Of a stretch of DNA of 9,778 bases, positions 1-6,610 are shown one piece after another. This stretch comes from Flavobacteriaceae bacterium (lineage in GTDB: Bacteria > Bacteroidota > Bacteroidia > Flavobacteriales > Flavobacteriaceae). The stretch lies in contig JABAYZ010000181.1 in NCBI GenBank assembly GCA_018608735.1, positions 1-9,778 of the forward strand. The letters run 5' to 3'. The translations under genes were made by a program, and so were the position numbers. The notes beneath the pieces were generated by a model. That model was not told where the DNA came from. It was given only the letters and a program-made list of their open reading frames with translations, and did not search any database. Every line of letters starts with the position of its first letter. The first letter of the stretch is position 1.

Positions 1-872
1 GTAGAGTAGATTAGGCCATAGTTAAAAAAATCTAAATAGGTGTTGGGCATATGACGATGATTGCTCATCCCTAATGCAGCATAAATCCAATTGGTTGTTG
101 TGGGGTCATTGTCATGATCAAAGATAGCGAGGTCGTTAATATAAAAATAGCCATTTATAAACCAATTGGAGCCATTTAGTGTAGAGGTAACAATTCCGCT
201 TGAGCTTCCAACAACTTGTTCCCAGGTAGTTCCTCCATTGCTGGACTTGTAGATTCCATTTCCAGTAACATCACCCGAAGTGTACGATTCTCCTGTACCT
301 ACATACATAATATCGAAATTTCCGGGGTCTTGAATTATATTAGAAACAGCCAAATTCCCTGGAACACCTTTAATTCTCGACCAAGGTTGGTCTACAGGAT
401 TATCGATGTCTTCGTGCAGCCATAAACCTCCACTAACTCCACCCGAGATAACGCGATCTTTTTCAGCATCTCCCTCATCAAATAATGCAGCGCGCACCCG
501 ACCTGCCTGGTTGTTTGGTCCAATGGAAGACCAAGGTTGGCTTTCACTTTGTCCTGGTACTGCTCCAGCTTTTTGTTGGTTTTTGTTGGAATTAAGTAAA
601 AATTGCTGTGTTTTTATCTTCGCAGCAACATCTGGTTGTCCTGTTGTTGGATTTATTGTTAGGGTAAAGATACGTTCGTTGTGTTTGTTTGGTGGTATAC
701 CCTGATTGAATCGCTCTCTTTTTGTCAAATGATTCGTGTTTTTGAAAGGATCATTATCGAGAAAAAAACGATGCAATTCCAGTGGCCCCATACCCTCATC
801 TGGTATAGAAAAGCAAACCATCACAAGAAGGGATAGTTTGAAGACAAAACTGAAACGATTTAATTTTATCAT
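1..872 (-). CDS. Secreted sortilin/BNR-repeat beta-propeller protein, N-terminal 290 residues (partial)
   Basis: The minus strand is open from an ATG at 872 to the window edge, so the C-terminal part is missing. The product begins with a signal peptide (about residues 1-22, basic MIKLNRF then a hydrophobic run). After a linker of about 90 residues come propeller-like segments: QPWSSIGPNNQAGRVRA (about 112-128), SGGVSGGLW (143-151), QPWSRIKG (162-169), MYVGTGE (189-195) and the Asp-box NGIYKSSNGGTTW (205-217). This pattern is typical of VPS10/sortilin-like or BNR 'glycosyl hydrolase' proteins of Flavobacteriia, which are large, exported and often end in a type IX secretion sorting domain; that end is not visible here. 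The substrate is unknown. It lies 109 bases downstream of the SCP2 gene on the same strand and may be read separately. The fold class is fairly sure; enzymatic activity is not. Confidence 0.85.
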   Translation of the reverse strand, partial: MIKLNRFSFVFKLSLLVMVCFSIPDEGMGPLELHRFFLDNDPFKNTNHLTKRERFNQGIPPNKHNERIFTLTINPTTGQPDVAAKIKTQQFLLNSNKNQQKAGAVPGQSESQPWSSIGPNNQAGRVRAALFDEGDAEKDRVISGGVSGGLWLHEDIDNPVDQPWSRIKGVPGNLAVSNIIQDPGNFDIMYVGTGESYTSGDVTGNGIYKSSNGGTTWEQVVGSSSGIVTSTLNGSNWFINGYFYINDLAIFDHDNDPTTTNWIYAALGMSNHRHMPNTYLDFFNYGLIYS

Positions 873-905
873 AAATATAGTAAGCAATTAAATATATATT
901 TATAA

Positions 906-938
906 CGCCAGTATCGCAAAACTAGTATGCGGCTGGTG
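906..938. repeat. Imperfect inverted repeat upstream of the propeller gene
   Basis: The arms CGCCAG (906-911) and CTGGTG (933-938) pair with one G-T wobble, and CGCA (915-918) pairs with TGCG (928-931) inside them. On the minus strand the loop side contains TAGTTTTG (924-917), which fits the Bacteroidota -7 box TAnnTTTG about 45 bases before the propeller start. No convincing -33 TTTG is seen. It could be an operator over a promoter or a weak terminator for the SCP2 gene; no U-run follows the stem on the minus strand, which argues against a terminator. Confidence 0.3.
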
Positions 939-981
939 TATAATTTGTTGGTGTATTTAGCATTAAAAGGGCAACTACTTT

Positions 982-1275
982 TTAACTCATCAAAGATTGT
1001 ACTTTCATGGCCAATCCCATGTCACCGGCTATTTTAACCTTCCCGCCCATTACGGCCATCATGGGGTTAAGATCACCACTTTGTAATTCCATCAATGTAC
1101 TTGCAGAAGTCGATATGGTGCAATCGGCTTCGTTATCTTCTTGAGAAACCACATTATTGTTGCCTGTTCCATCGACAAAGACTGTTATATCATCAATCAC
1201 AAATTTCAGGGTTCCGCCAATAGCTTCTGCTTCGTTGGCTTTATTTTGCAGTTGGGTAAAAATTTCGTTACTCAT
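982..1275 (-). CDS. SCP2 sterol-binding domain protein
   Basis: This 97-residue protein is essentially one SCP2 (sterol carrier protein 2) domain. Visible marks are the N-terminal helix MSNEIFTQLQNKANEAE, a strand pair (GGTLKFVIDDITVFVDG), the ADCTISTSASTLMELQSG segment (about 50-67), and the closing GGKVKIAGDMGLAMKVQSLM helix (77-96), all of which follow the family consensus. SCP2 domains bind lipids or fatty acyl groups in a hydrophobic tunnel; the ligand here cannot be told. It has no signal peptide and should be cytosolic. The start is preceded by an A-rich stretch, usual for this phylum. It lies 56 bases after the VOC gene on the same strand, so the two may be co-transcribed. Confidence 0.9.
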   Translation of the reverse strand: MSNEIFTQLQNKANEAEAIGGTLKFVIDDITVFVDGTGNNNVVSQEDNEADCTISTSASTLMELQSGDLNPMMAVMGGKVKIAGDMGLAMKVQSLMS

Positions 1276-1331
1276 TTTTTATTTTTTTTAAAAATACGTT
1301 AAAAAACTCAGAGGATGAAATCTTAACTGCT

Positions 1332-1952
1332 TCAGCCGTCATTAAAGATGAAAAAGCCAAGACCACCAGGGTCTTTTAGAATGATGTTTTGCGCGATTTT
1401 CTCTTCCGCTGAGAAAATAACTTCCTCTTCTATGGGAACTTCAAGCTGTTTTATATTCTCTATGATTTCCTTATTTTTCTGTGCGTTGAAGAAGGTTAAG
1501 GAAGGATTGAAAAAGGAATGTGGGCACTGATTGGTTTGATGGAGGCTGAGATGATGTCCCGCTTTGTTTAATTCAATCCATCCTTGATTGGGCGTATAGT
1601 TTCCTTTATAACCCAGTTCATTCCAAAGATTAAAAGAATCTGCGAGAGAATCTGTTTCTAGGGACACACCGTAATAATTTCCTAAAATAGATTGTTTTTT
1701 CCCAAGAGCGTAAGGGCATTCATTTTCAATTAAATGAATTAAGATTCCACTTGGCCCGTGAAATGATTTTGTTTTTTCGGCATCATACAGATGTATTGCA
1801 GCTTTACTGCTTGGCGAAGAATTCAGTAAAATAGCAAAGCGATTTTCTTTTGCGAGGTAACCATCTTTTTCTTGGCTAATTTCAAAACCAAGTTTTGTGT
1901 AAAAGGCAATACTTTTATCGATTTCAACTAAGGGGCTTTCAAGTAGGAGCAT
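1332..1952 (-). CDS. VOC-fold (glyoxalase/bleomycin-resistance-like) protein
   Basis: This 206-residue cytosolic protein shows repeated beta-alpha-beta modules of the vicinal oxygen chelate fold. The first is LVEIDKSIAFYTKLGFEIS (8-26), with the classic helix followed by YxxLGF; a second has SLADSFNLWNELGYKG, and the C-terminus ends in LKDPGGLGFFIF, a common VOC ending. It is longer than a single-domain VOC protein (about 120 residues), which suggests two paired domains. Metal-ligand residues (His/Glu) cannot be assigned with confidence, so no reaction is proposed. The start lies 39 bases from the divergent HTH-like gene, so the two probably share a control region. Fold call is good, function unknown. 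Confidence 0.75.
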   Translation of the reverse strand: MLLLESPLVEIDKSIAFYTKLGFEISQEKDGYLAKENRFAILLNSSPSSKAAIHLYDAEKTKSFHGPSGILIHLIENECPYALGKKQSILGNYYGVSLETDSLADSFNLWNELGYKGNYTPNQGWIELNKAGHHLSLHQTNQCPHSFFNPSLTFFNAQKNKEIIENIKQLEVPIEEEVIFSAEEKIAQNIILKDPGGLGFFIFNDG

Positions 1953-1979
1953 ACAGCAAGATATAAAATTTCTTTGGTT

Positions 1980-1987
1980 TATATTTG
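1980..1987 (+). promoter_or_regulatory. Candidate -7 box (TATATTTG) for a possibly leaderless transcript
   Basis: TATATTTG matches TAnnTTTG exactly and ends four bases before the ATG at 1992. If used, transcription would start at or very near the start codon. No TTTG at the expected -33 spacing is seen, so support is only the -7 match. Confidence 0.3.
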
Positions 1988-1991
1988 CCCT

Positions 1992-2207
1992 ATGAAAACT
2001 AGATCCAAAATAACCTCATGGGACATTGTCCGTGTTTCTTCAAGAGAATACCATAGTATAAAACAATTGGCCACAAAATTTGAATGTAGCTCGAGTGCTG
2101 TAAAGCGAATTTTATACAAATACAAGAAAGCCTATGACGCCTTTCTTCTTCATGCACCAGACCCTACTGTCCTAAAACCCTTTGATGATTCTTCGATCAA
2201 AAAATAA
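1992..2207 (+). CDS. Small HTH-like protein of unknown role
   Basis: This 71-residue basic protein starts MKTRSKITSWDIVRV. Residues about 17-45 (SREYHSIKQLATKFECSSS followed by AVKRILYKYK) look like a helix-turn-helix: a helix, a turn around ECSSS and a recognition-type helix rich in Lys and Arg. Such a motif occurs in sigma region 4, resolvase and transposase DNA-binding parts, but nothing else ties it to those families. A TTG at 1974 would add six residues; the ATG at 1992 is preferred because the protein then begins with the usual MK and the TTG would lie upstream of the candidate -7 box. It is divergent from the VOC gene and could regulate it, which is only inference from position. Confidence 0.6.
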   Translation: MKTRSKITSWDIVRVSSREYHSIKQLATKFECSSSAVKRILYKYKKAYDAFLLHAPDPTVLKPFDDSSIKK

Positions 2208-2263
2208 GCCACCCTCCTTCTTTAAAATAGTAGAATCTGGATAAGTAAGCATCGCATTATTTT

Positions 2264-2285
2264 TTGTACATTGAAGAATGTATAA
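2264..2285. promoter_or_regulatory. Hairpin upstream of the NTF2-like lipoprotein gene
   Basis: TACATT (2267-2272) and AATGTA (2277-2282) form a perfect 6-base stem around GAAG; adding the flanking TTG and TAA with one G-T wobble gives nine pairs. It lies 16 bases before the ATG at 2301 and follows TTTG (2263-2266), which could serve as a -33 element. It could be an operator or a 5' RNA structure. A short palindrome in AT-rich DNA can also occur by chance. Confidence 0.25.
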
Positions 2286-2300
2286 CTATATAAAACTATT

Positions 2301-2810
2301 ATGAAAAAAATTATCCTTTTATTCACTTTTGCTTGCCTTAGTGTTGGCTGTGAACAACAATCCGATTTATCTGTTTTTGAAGCCAACAAAGCCTTGGCTG
2401 TGGCGTTAATGAACGCTTATGTTTCTCCTACAGATTATGACTTTTTTGCCAGCCAGATCACCGATGAAATAGTTCATCAATCACCAATGTACGGTGTAGG
2501 ACAAGTAGGCAAAGAGGCTGTCTTGGAACAAGCTAAATTTTACATGGGCAATTTTGAAAATGTCACTTTTAACAATCCTATTTGGTTGCCTGGTGTAAAT
2601 AACGAAACACTCCAACCAGACGGCAGTGTTCGTGTATACGGTACATGGAAAGGAACAAGCATTGCTACAGGAAAGTCTTTTTCAGTGGATGCCTATCATT
2701 ACTTTGGATTTAAAGACGGAAAATTGATCGAGTCTGGCGACTTTTTTGACGCTACAGGAATGGTAATGGCAGTGGCTCCTGATGAAGTAACTGAAGAAAC
2801 TGCTGATTAA
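2301..2810 (+). CDS. NTF2/SnoaL-like lipoprotein
   Basis: This 169-residue protein opens with MKKIILLFTFACLSVGC, a lipoprotein signal with the modified Cys at 17. The lipobox is slightly unusual, with Ser at -3 and Leu at -4. The mature part follows the SnoaL/NTF2-like cone fold: an N-terminal helix (about 26-42, NKALAVALMNAYVSPTD), ITDEIVHQSPMYG (about 53-65), a Gly-Lys-Glu-containing helix start, and a final sheet VRVYGTWKG ... DAYHYFGFKDGKLIESGDFFD. These proteins form small pockets for diverse ligands or reactions; the substrate is unknown. It should sit in the periplasm or on the outer membrane. The residues after Cys (EQQSD) are acidic and could act as a surface-export signal of the Bacteroidota kind, but the match is loose. 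It appears monocistronic. Confidence 0.8.
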   Translation: MKKIILLFTFACLSVGCEQQSDLSVFEANKALAVALMNAYVSPTDYDFFASQITDEIVHQSPMYGVGQVGKEAVLEQAKFYMGNFENVTFNNPIWLPGVNNETLQPDGSVRVYGTWKGTSIATGKSFSVDAYHYFGFKDGKLIESGDFFDATGMVMAVAPDEVTEETAD

Positions 2811-2826
2811 CTAGATCAATTCTTTG

Positions 2827-2965
2827 GGAAAGGAACTGTCTGAATAGGTATATTTTCGTGAAGCTGTATTCGATTCAGGTTCAAAAATACATTTAAAAAC
2901 GCTCATCGGAGATTTAAAAAAAAATCAAAAGACCGTTTTATGCTTTTTTCAGACAGTTTCTTTTT
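2827..2965. repeat. Long-spaced inverted repeat (MITE-like or structured RNA)
   Basis: GGAACTGTCTGA (2832-2843) is matched by TCAGACAGTTTC (2949-2960), 11 of 12 bases complementary. With wobble pairs the pairing extends to about 2827-2844 against 2948-2965. The roughly 105 bases between carry no reading frame of note. Terminal inverted repeats around a short non-coding core would fit a miniature inverted-repeat element, but no clear target duplication is seen at the ends. It could also be a long RNA stem at the end of the lipoprotein transcript. Confidence 0.4.
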
Positions 2966-3026
2966 ATCATTTTAAAAATAGGGTTAAATAGACATCAAAT
3001 CTATCTGTTTGACCACAACAAGTTCC

Positions 3027-3082
3027 AAACACCTAGGTACATCTTTCAAGGATGTCTTTAATTCACAGCTATATAGGTGTTT
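3027..3082 (+). terminator. Possible terminator hairpin between convergent genes
   Basis: AAACACCTA (3027-3035) pairs with TAGGTGTTT (3074-3082), and a second small hairpin ACATC/GATGT (3039-3043 with 3051-3055) is nested inside. On the plus strand the outer stem runs into a T-rich stretch (TTTTTTATC), so it best fits an end for plus-strand transcripts coming from the lipoprotein gene. The long loop makes it weaker than a classic terminator. Confidence 0.35.
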
Positions 3083-3094
3083 TTTATCTATTTA

Positions 3095-3811
3095 TTAGGT
3101 GCTATATAGCATGACAGAAGCCATCGTTAACATTATGGCATTCTCGATAAAAGTTGCCTCTGTCATGGGTAGTTTCAAGGCTGTTCCCAAACAAGCACAT
3201 TGAATACTTTTCTTGTCCAACAATGTTTTTGTCACCCCAATAGTGGTAATACTCAGCACTACAAGGCTTATACCTAAGGCAATTGTAATTTCAAATCGCA
3301 TTAGAAGCATCAATCCCAAAGCGGTTTCTATAAACGGATACAGCCAACCGTATATTGTTACTCGTTTGGCGAGTGGATCATACATAGAAAATGATGTTGG
3401 GAAGTTTTTTAAATCCAGAAGTTTAAAGAAACTAAACACAATAAAAAATAGGCCCATAAAGTCTAGCATAAACGCTTTAGTGCTCCAGTTGCTGTAGTGA
3501 AGTAAAATACTCGCAGTAGCTATATATCCTAAGATTAGCAGTAGTGGTTGAAGCTGTTGGAGTTTTGTTTTCTGTTTTACAGCATCCTCTATGATTGGCT
3601 TGCTGGTTTCTTTTGTCGAAAGAGTAAACTTTTTAGGTAAGACCCCTTGAAGTGTTGAGGTTTCAATGGGAGAATGAGAAGAGATGTATGCTTCTCCTTC
3701 TTCAAGATCTACCAGCACGTGCTCAACTTGATCAATGGATGAAAGATGTTTTGTAACGGAAGCTTTACAACTTCCACAGGTCATGCCTGTTACAGTGAAG
3801 GTTTGTTTCAT
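3095..3811 (-). CDS. HMA domain fused to a MauE/DoxX-like membrane domain
   Basis: The 238-residue product has an N-terminal heavy-metal-associated domain (about 1-65) with the ligand motif GMTCGSC (9-15, Cys12 and Cys15), typical of Cu(I) or other soft-metal binding. A linker leads to about five membrane segments near 89-105, 113-133, 152-171, 175-195 and 221-236. The membrane part has SMYDPLAKR and the conserved PFIETALG, as in MauE/DoxX-type proteins, and a cytosolic-loop pair Cys205/Cys207 in QCACLG. It may handle metal or thiol redox at the inner membrane. The ATG lies 8 bases after the scoB stop, so it is very likely translated from the scoAB transcript. Domain assignments are good; the transported or reduced partner is unknown. 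Confidence 0.82.
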   Translation of the reverse strand: MKQTFTVTGMTCGSCKASVTKHLSSIDQVEHVLVDLEEGEAYISSHSPIETSTLQGVLPKKFTLSTKETSKPIIEDAVKQKTKLQQLQPLLLILGYIATASILLHYSNWSTKAFMLDFMGLFFIVFSFFKLLDLKNFPTSFSMYDPLAKRVTIYGWLYPFIETALGLMLLMRFEITIALGISLVVLSITTIGVTKTLLDKKSIQCACLGTALKLPMTEATFIENAIMLTMASVMLYST

Positions 3812-3819
3812 ATTATTTT

Positions 3820-4476
3820 TTATAGTGTCATTTCGGGAACATCTACAGGAACGATGAGGTTTCCCGCAGTAGCTTTTTTAATGGTTTCAACGCTAACCCC
3901 AGGAGCGCGTTCTAAAAGTAAAAATCCTTCTTTGGTTATTTCTATACAAGCCAAATCAGTTACAATTTTCTTGACACAATTTACTCCTGTGATTGGAAGG
4001 CTACAGCGTTTTAATAATTTTGATTCTCCAGCTCTATTGGTGTGTTGCATGGCAACAATAATATTCTCGGCAGATGCGACCAAGTCCATAGCACCTCCCA
4101 TGCCTTTGACCATTTTACCAGGGATTTTCCAATTGGCGATGTCGCCGTTCTCTGCGACCTCCATAGCCCCTAAAATGGTAAGGTCAACATGTTTTCCACG
4201 TATCATTCCAAAACTTAAGGAGGAGTCGAAATAACTTGCTCCTGGGAGAGCCGTAATGGTTTGCTTCCCCGCATTAATTAAATCGGCATCTTCTTCTCCC
4301 TCAAATGGAAACGGCCCCATACCAAGGATTCCATTTTCACTTTGAAATTCTACTTCAAGATCATCTCGTACAAAATTGGCCACCAAGGTAGGAATACCAA
4401 TCCCTAGGTTTACATAATAGCCATTTTGCACCTCTTGGGCAATCCGCTTTGCAATACCATTTTTATCTAATGCCAT
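3820..4476 (-). CDS. scoB: 3-oxoacid CoA-transferase subunit B
   Basis: This 218-residue protein is the beta half of succinyl-CoA:3-ketoacid CoA-transferase (SCOT), which moves CoA between succinate and acetoacetate or similar acids in ketone-body and branched-chain acid use. Near the N-terminus are NLGIGIPT (23-30) and the active-site segment SENGILGMGP (46-55), whose Glu47 corresponds to the catalytic glutamate that forms the glutamyl-CoA intermediate. Later conserved parts include GKHVDLTILGAMEV and GKMVKGMGGAMDLV. The frame stays open upstream to an ATG at 4611, but this would overlap scoA by over 130 bases. MALDKNGIAKR at 4476 gives the normal family length and sits four bases after the scoA stop. 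It works as a complex with subunit A. The related AtoA and PcaJ types are alternatives that sequence reading alone cannot fully exclude. Confidence 0.93.
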   Translation of the reverse strand: MALDKNGIAKRIAQEVQNGYYVNLGIGIPTLVANFVRDDLEVEFQSENGILGMGPFPFEGEEDADLINAGKQTITALPGASYFDSSLSFGMIRGKHVDLTILGAMEVAENGDIANWKIPGKMVKGMGGAMDLVASAENIIVAMQHTNRAGESKLLKRCSLPITGVNCVKKIVTDLACIEITKEGFLLLERAPGVSVETIKKATAGNLIVPVDVPEMTL

Positions 4477-4480
4477 GGGT

Positions 4481-5179
4481 TTATTTTTGAGTGATTGTAC
4501 GTTGCTCCATACGTTTCTCGAAAAATTTTCCTTGGAAAATACGTTGAACAAATATTCCTGGAATATGAATTTGATTAGGATCCAGTTGCCCAGCGGGAAG
4601 CAATTCCTCAACTTCAGCTACACAAATTTTTCCAGCCCCCGCCATGGGTGCATTAAAATTTCGAGCAGTTGCTTTAAAAATTAAATTGCCAGCAGTATCA
4701 CCTTTCCAAGCTTTAATGATGGAGAAATCTGCCTCAAAGGCATGTTCCAACAAATGTGGTTTTCCTTTAAAGTCAAGAACTTCTTTCCCTTCGGCCACTT
4801 CTGTGCCATAACCCGCCGGGGTATAAAATGCCGGAATACCAACCTGAGCAGCACGACAGCGTTCTGCCAAAGTTCCTTGCGGAATTAATTCTACCTCCAA
4901 TTCTCCGCTCAGCATTTGACGTTCAAATTCTGCATTTTCTCCCACATAAGAAGAGATCATTTTTTTGATTTGCTTTTTTTGTAACAAAAGGCCTAGACCA
5001 AAATCATCTACGCCTGCATTGTTTGAAATACACGTAATTCCACTGATGCCAAGACGAACCAATTCCGCAATTGCATTCTCTGGAATACCACAAAGGCCAA
5101 AACCACCTAGCATGAGTGTCATATTAGAGGAAACCCCTTCGAGGGCTTGTTTTACATTGTCAACGTTTTTTGCAATCAT
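4481..5179 (-). CDS. scoA: 3-oxoacid CoA-transferase subunit A
   Basis: This 232-residue protein is the alpha half of SCOT. It carries the glycine-rich CoA-transferase signature GGFGLCGIPE (25-34), the segment ISNNAGVDDFGLGLLL (51-66), and the family runs GTLAERCRA and GIPAFYTPAGYGTEVAEGK. The length is normal for the subunit. It starts the minus-strand operon scoA-scoB-HMA/MauE, with four bases between scoA and scoB, so equal synthesis of the two subunits is expected. The start ATG (MIAKNVDNV) is preceded by an A-rich stretch. Expression probably begins in the divergent region 5180-5560; the best minus-strand -7-like run there, TACCTTTA (5234-5227), is one base off the consensus. The product acts in the cytosol in acetoacetate and other ketoacid activation. 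Confidence 0.93.
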   Translation of the reverse strand: MIAKNVDNVKQALEGVSSNMTLMLGGFGLCGIPENAIAELVRLGISGITCISNNAGVDDFGLGLLLQKKQIKKMISSYVGENAEFERQMLSGELEVELIPQGTLAERCRAAQVGIPAFYTPAGYGTEVAEGKEVLDFKGKPHLLEHAFEADFSIIKAWKGDTAGNLIFKATARNFNAPMAGAGKICVAEVEELLPAGQLDPNQIHIPGIFVQRIFQGKFFEKRMEQRTITQK

Positions 5180-5560
5180 TTTTTGGGTTTATATAGATAG
5201 GGCTAATTATAAGAATCTAATTAGGTTAAAGGTAATAAGATTTTGCAATTATTAAGTCAGGATGATTTTATTGATTCATTAAGGAATTTATTTGGCGTAA
5301 TAATTTGATATGATAGCTCAACAAATCTTTTTAAAAACACGCTCTTAAGAGAGTAGATTTTTCGACTATAATAGACAATAGTTTGTGCTTTTTTGAATGG
5401 ATTATATTCTACTCCAATACGCAATAATCTGTCTAGTTACAGGGGTGTAGTAGTAAAAAAGTAGCTGAGGTGTAAAAAACATCTAAATTGATTAAGTTTT
5501 GGTTTTTCTCTAGTATTAAGTTGCTAAAATAGTCTTAAGTTTGTATAAAAATTAAACGGA
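5180..5560. other. Divergent intergenic region between scoA and the nonulosonate operon
   Basis: No gene or RNA gene is visible in these 381 bases. It is strongly AT-rich and must carry promoters for both operons. Visible elements are a 10-base palindrome CTCTTAAGAG (5342-5351), a T-rich stretch near 5358-5363, A-runs in a short repeated pattern (GTAGTAGTAAAAAA then GGTGTAAAAAA, about 5446-5479), and the -7 box described separately. Its length is large for this gene-dense window, and it could hold regulator sites or a small RNA, but nothing more can be supported. Confidence 0.5.
5536..5543 (+). promoter_or_regulatory. Candidate -7 box for the nonulosonate operon
   Basis: TAAGTTTG matches the Bacteroidota consensus TAnnTTTG exactly and ends 17 bases before the neuB ATG, implying a 5' leader of about a dozen bases. 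A TTTG at the usual -33 spacing is not present, although a TTG occurs closer, at 5521-5523. Confidence 0.4.
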
Positions 5561-6610
5561 ATGAGTACTATTAATTTAGGAAATAAAACAGTTGGTAAAA
5601 ACCACCCCACTTACATCATAGCTGAAATCGGTATCAATCATCAAGGTGATGTAGAAATAGCCAAAAAATTAATTAGTAAAGCTGCGGAAGCTGGTGCAGA
5701 TGCTGTCAAATTTCAAAAAAGATCTGTCAACAGAATTTTAACAGAAGAAGGACTCAAAATGCCCTATGACAACCCAAATAGTTTTGGAAAAACATATGGG
5801 GAACACAAGGTTGCATTAGAATTATCTGAGTCAGATTATGCGGAATTGCTGGCCTATGCAACTGCTGAAAACGTCTCCTTACTCGCTTCAGGTTGGGACG
5901 AAGAAAGTGTTGATTTTTTAGATGATTTAGGTGTTAGTTTTTTCAAAAAGGCTTCTGCTGATTTGACTAATTTTCCTCTCCTAGAGCATACGGCAAAAAA
6001 GAATAAACCTATTATTCTCTCCACTGGGATGTCAGATTTAGATACCGTCAAAAAAGCTTATGATCTTGTGTCTGAGTTTAATGATCAAATTGCTATTCTT
6101 CAGTGTACCTCCTCATATCCATCTAACTTTGAAGAAATACATTTAAATGTGATTTCAACCTATAAAGAACTTTTTCCAAAGGCCGTTATAGGATACTCTG
6201 GTCATGAATTAGGGATCTCTGTGTCTACAGCTGCTGTCGCATTGGGTGCCCACATCGTTGAAAGACATTTCACACTCGACAGAACCATGAAAGGGGGTGA
6301 TCATGCAGCCTCTTTAGAGCCAAGTGGTTTTCAAAAGATGGTTCGCGATATTCGAAATATTGAAAAAGCCATGGGTTCCAATGAAAAAACAATACAAGAA
6401 TCAGAAATAAAGGTTTTTACTAAGCTAGCAAAAAGTCTTGTTACTGCACAAGATATAAATCCCGGTACAATTATAACCCGTGAAATGTTAACCACCAAAG
6501 GTCCAGGAACCGGAATTTCTCCTATGGATTTAGATAAGGTTTTAGGTAAAAAAGTAACAGTCCAATTAAACAAAGACGTTATTATCAAGGAAACGGATAT
6601 AGAATGGTAG
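5561..6610 (+). CDS. neuB: Sialic acid / KDN-9-phosphate synthase, NANS-type
   Basis: This 349-residue enzyme condenses phosphoenolpyruvate with a mannose-type sugar to make a nine-carbon ulosonic acid. The NeuB TIM-barrel domain (about 15-275) shows AEIGINHQGD (21-30), KFQKR (50-54), STGM (154-157), QCTSSYP (181-187), GYSGHELG (211-218) and ERHFTLD (234-240). His215 and His236 correspond to the metal ligands of meningococcal NeuB. A C-terminal SAF/antifreeze-like domain (about 288-349, with GTIITREMLTTKGPGTGISP) closes the active site. The segment SFGKTYGEHK (74-83) and the run FPLLEHTAKK closely resemble animal NANS, which uses 6-phosphate sugars and gives a 9-phosphate product. The next gene, a phosphatase, overlaps its end by 7 bases, which supports that route. 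Whether the substrate is ManNAc-6-P or Man-6-P cannot be settled from sequence; a pseudaminic or legionaminic acid synthase is less likely. Confidence 0.93.
   Translation: MSTINLGNKTVGKNHPTYIIAEIGINHQGDVEIAKKLISKAAEAGADAVKFQKRSVNRILTEEGLKMPYDNPNSFGKTYGEHKVALELSESDYAELLAYATAENVSLLASGWDEESVDFLDDLGVSFFKKASADLTNFPLLEHTAKKNKPIILSTGMSDLDTVKKAYDLVSEFNDQIAILQCTSSYPSNFEEIHLNVISTYKELFPKAVIGYSGHELGISVSTAAVALGAHIVERHFTLDRTMKGGDHAASLEPSGFQKMVRDIRNIEKAMGSNEKTIQESEIKVFTKLAKSLVTAQDINPGTIITREMLTTKGPGTGISPMDLDKVLGKKVTVQLNKDVIIKETDIEW

Noticed and set aside
216..705. Two plus-strand open frames (216-425 and 406-705)
   Set aside because: They lie antisense to the continuous minus-strand propeller gene, which has a signal peptide and family motifs; the plus-strand translations look like no known family.
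2870..2890. T-loop-like GGTTCAAA suggesting a tRNA remnant
   Set aside because: No pairing T-stem, acceptor or anticodon arm can be built around it.
4477..4611. Upstream start for scoB at 4611
   Set aside because: It would add 45 residues unlike any CoA-transferase and overlap scoA; the ATG at 4476 gives the normal family length.
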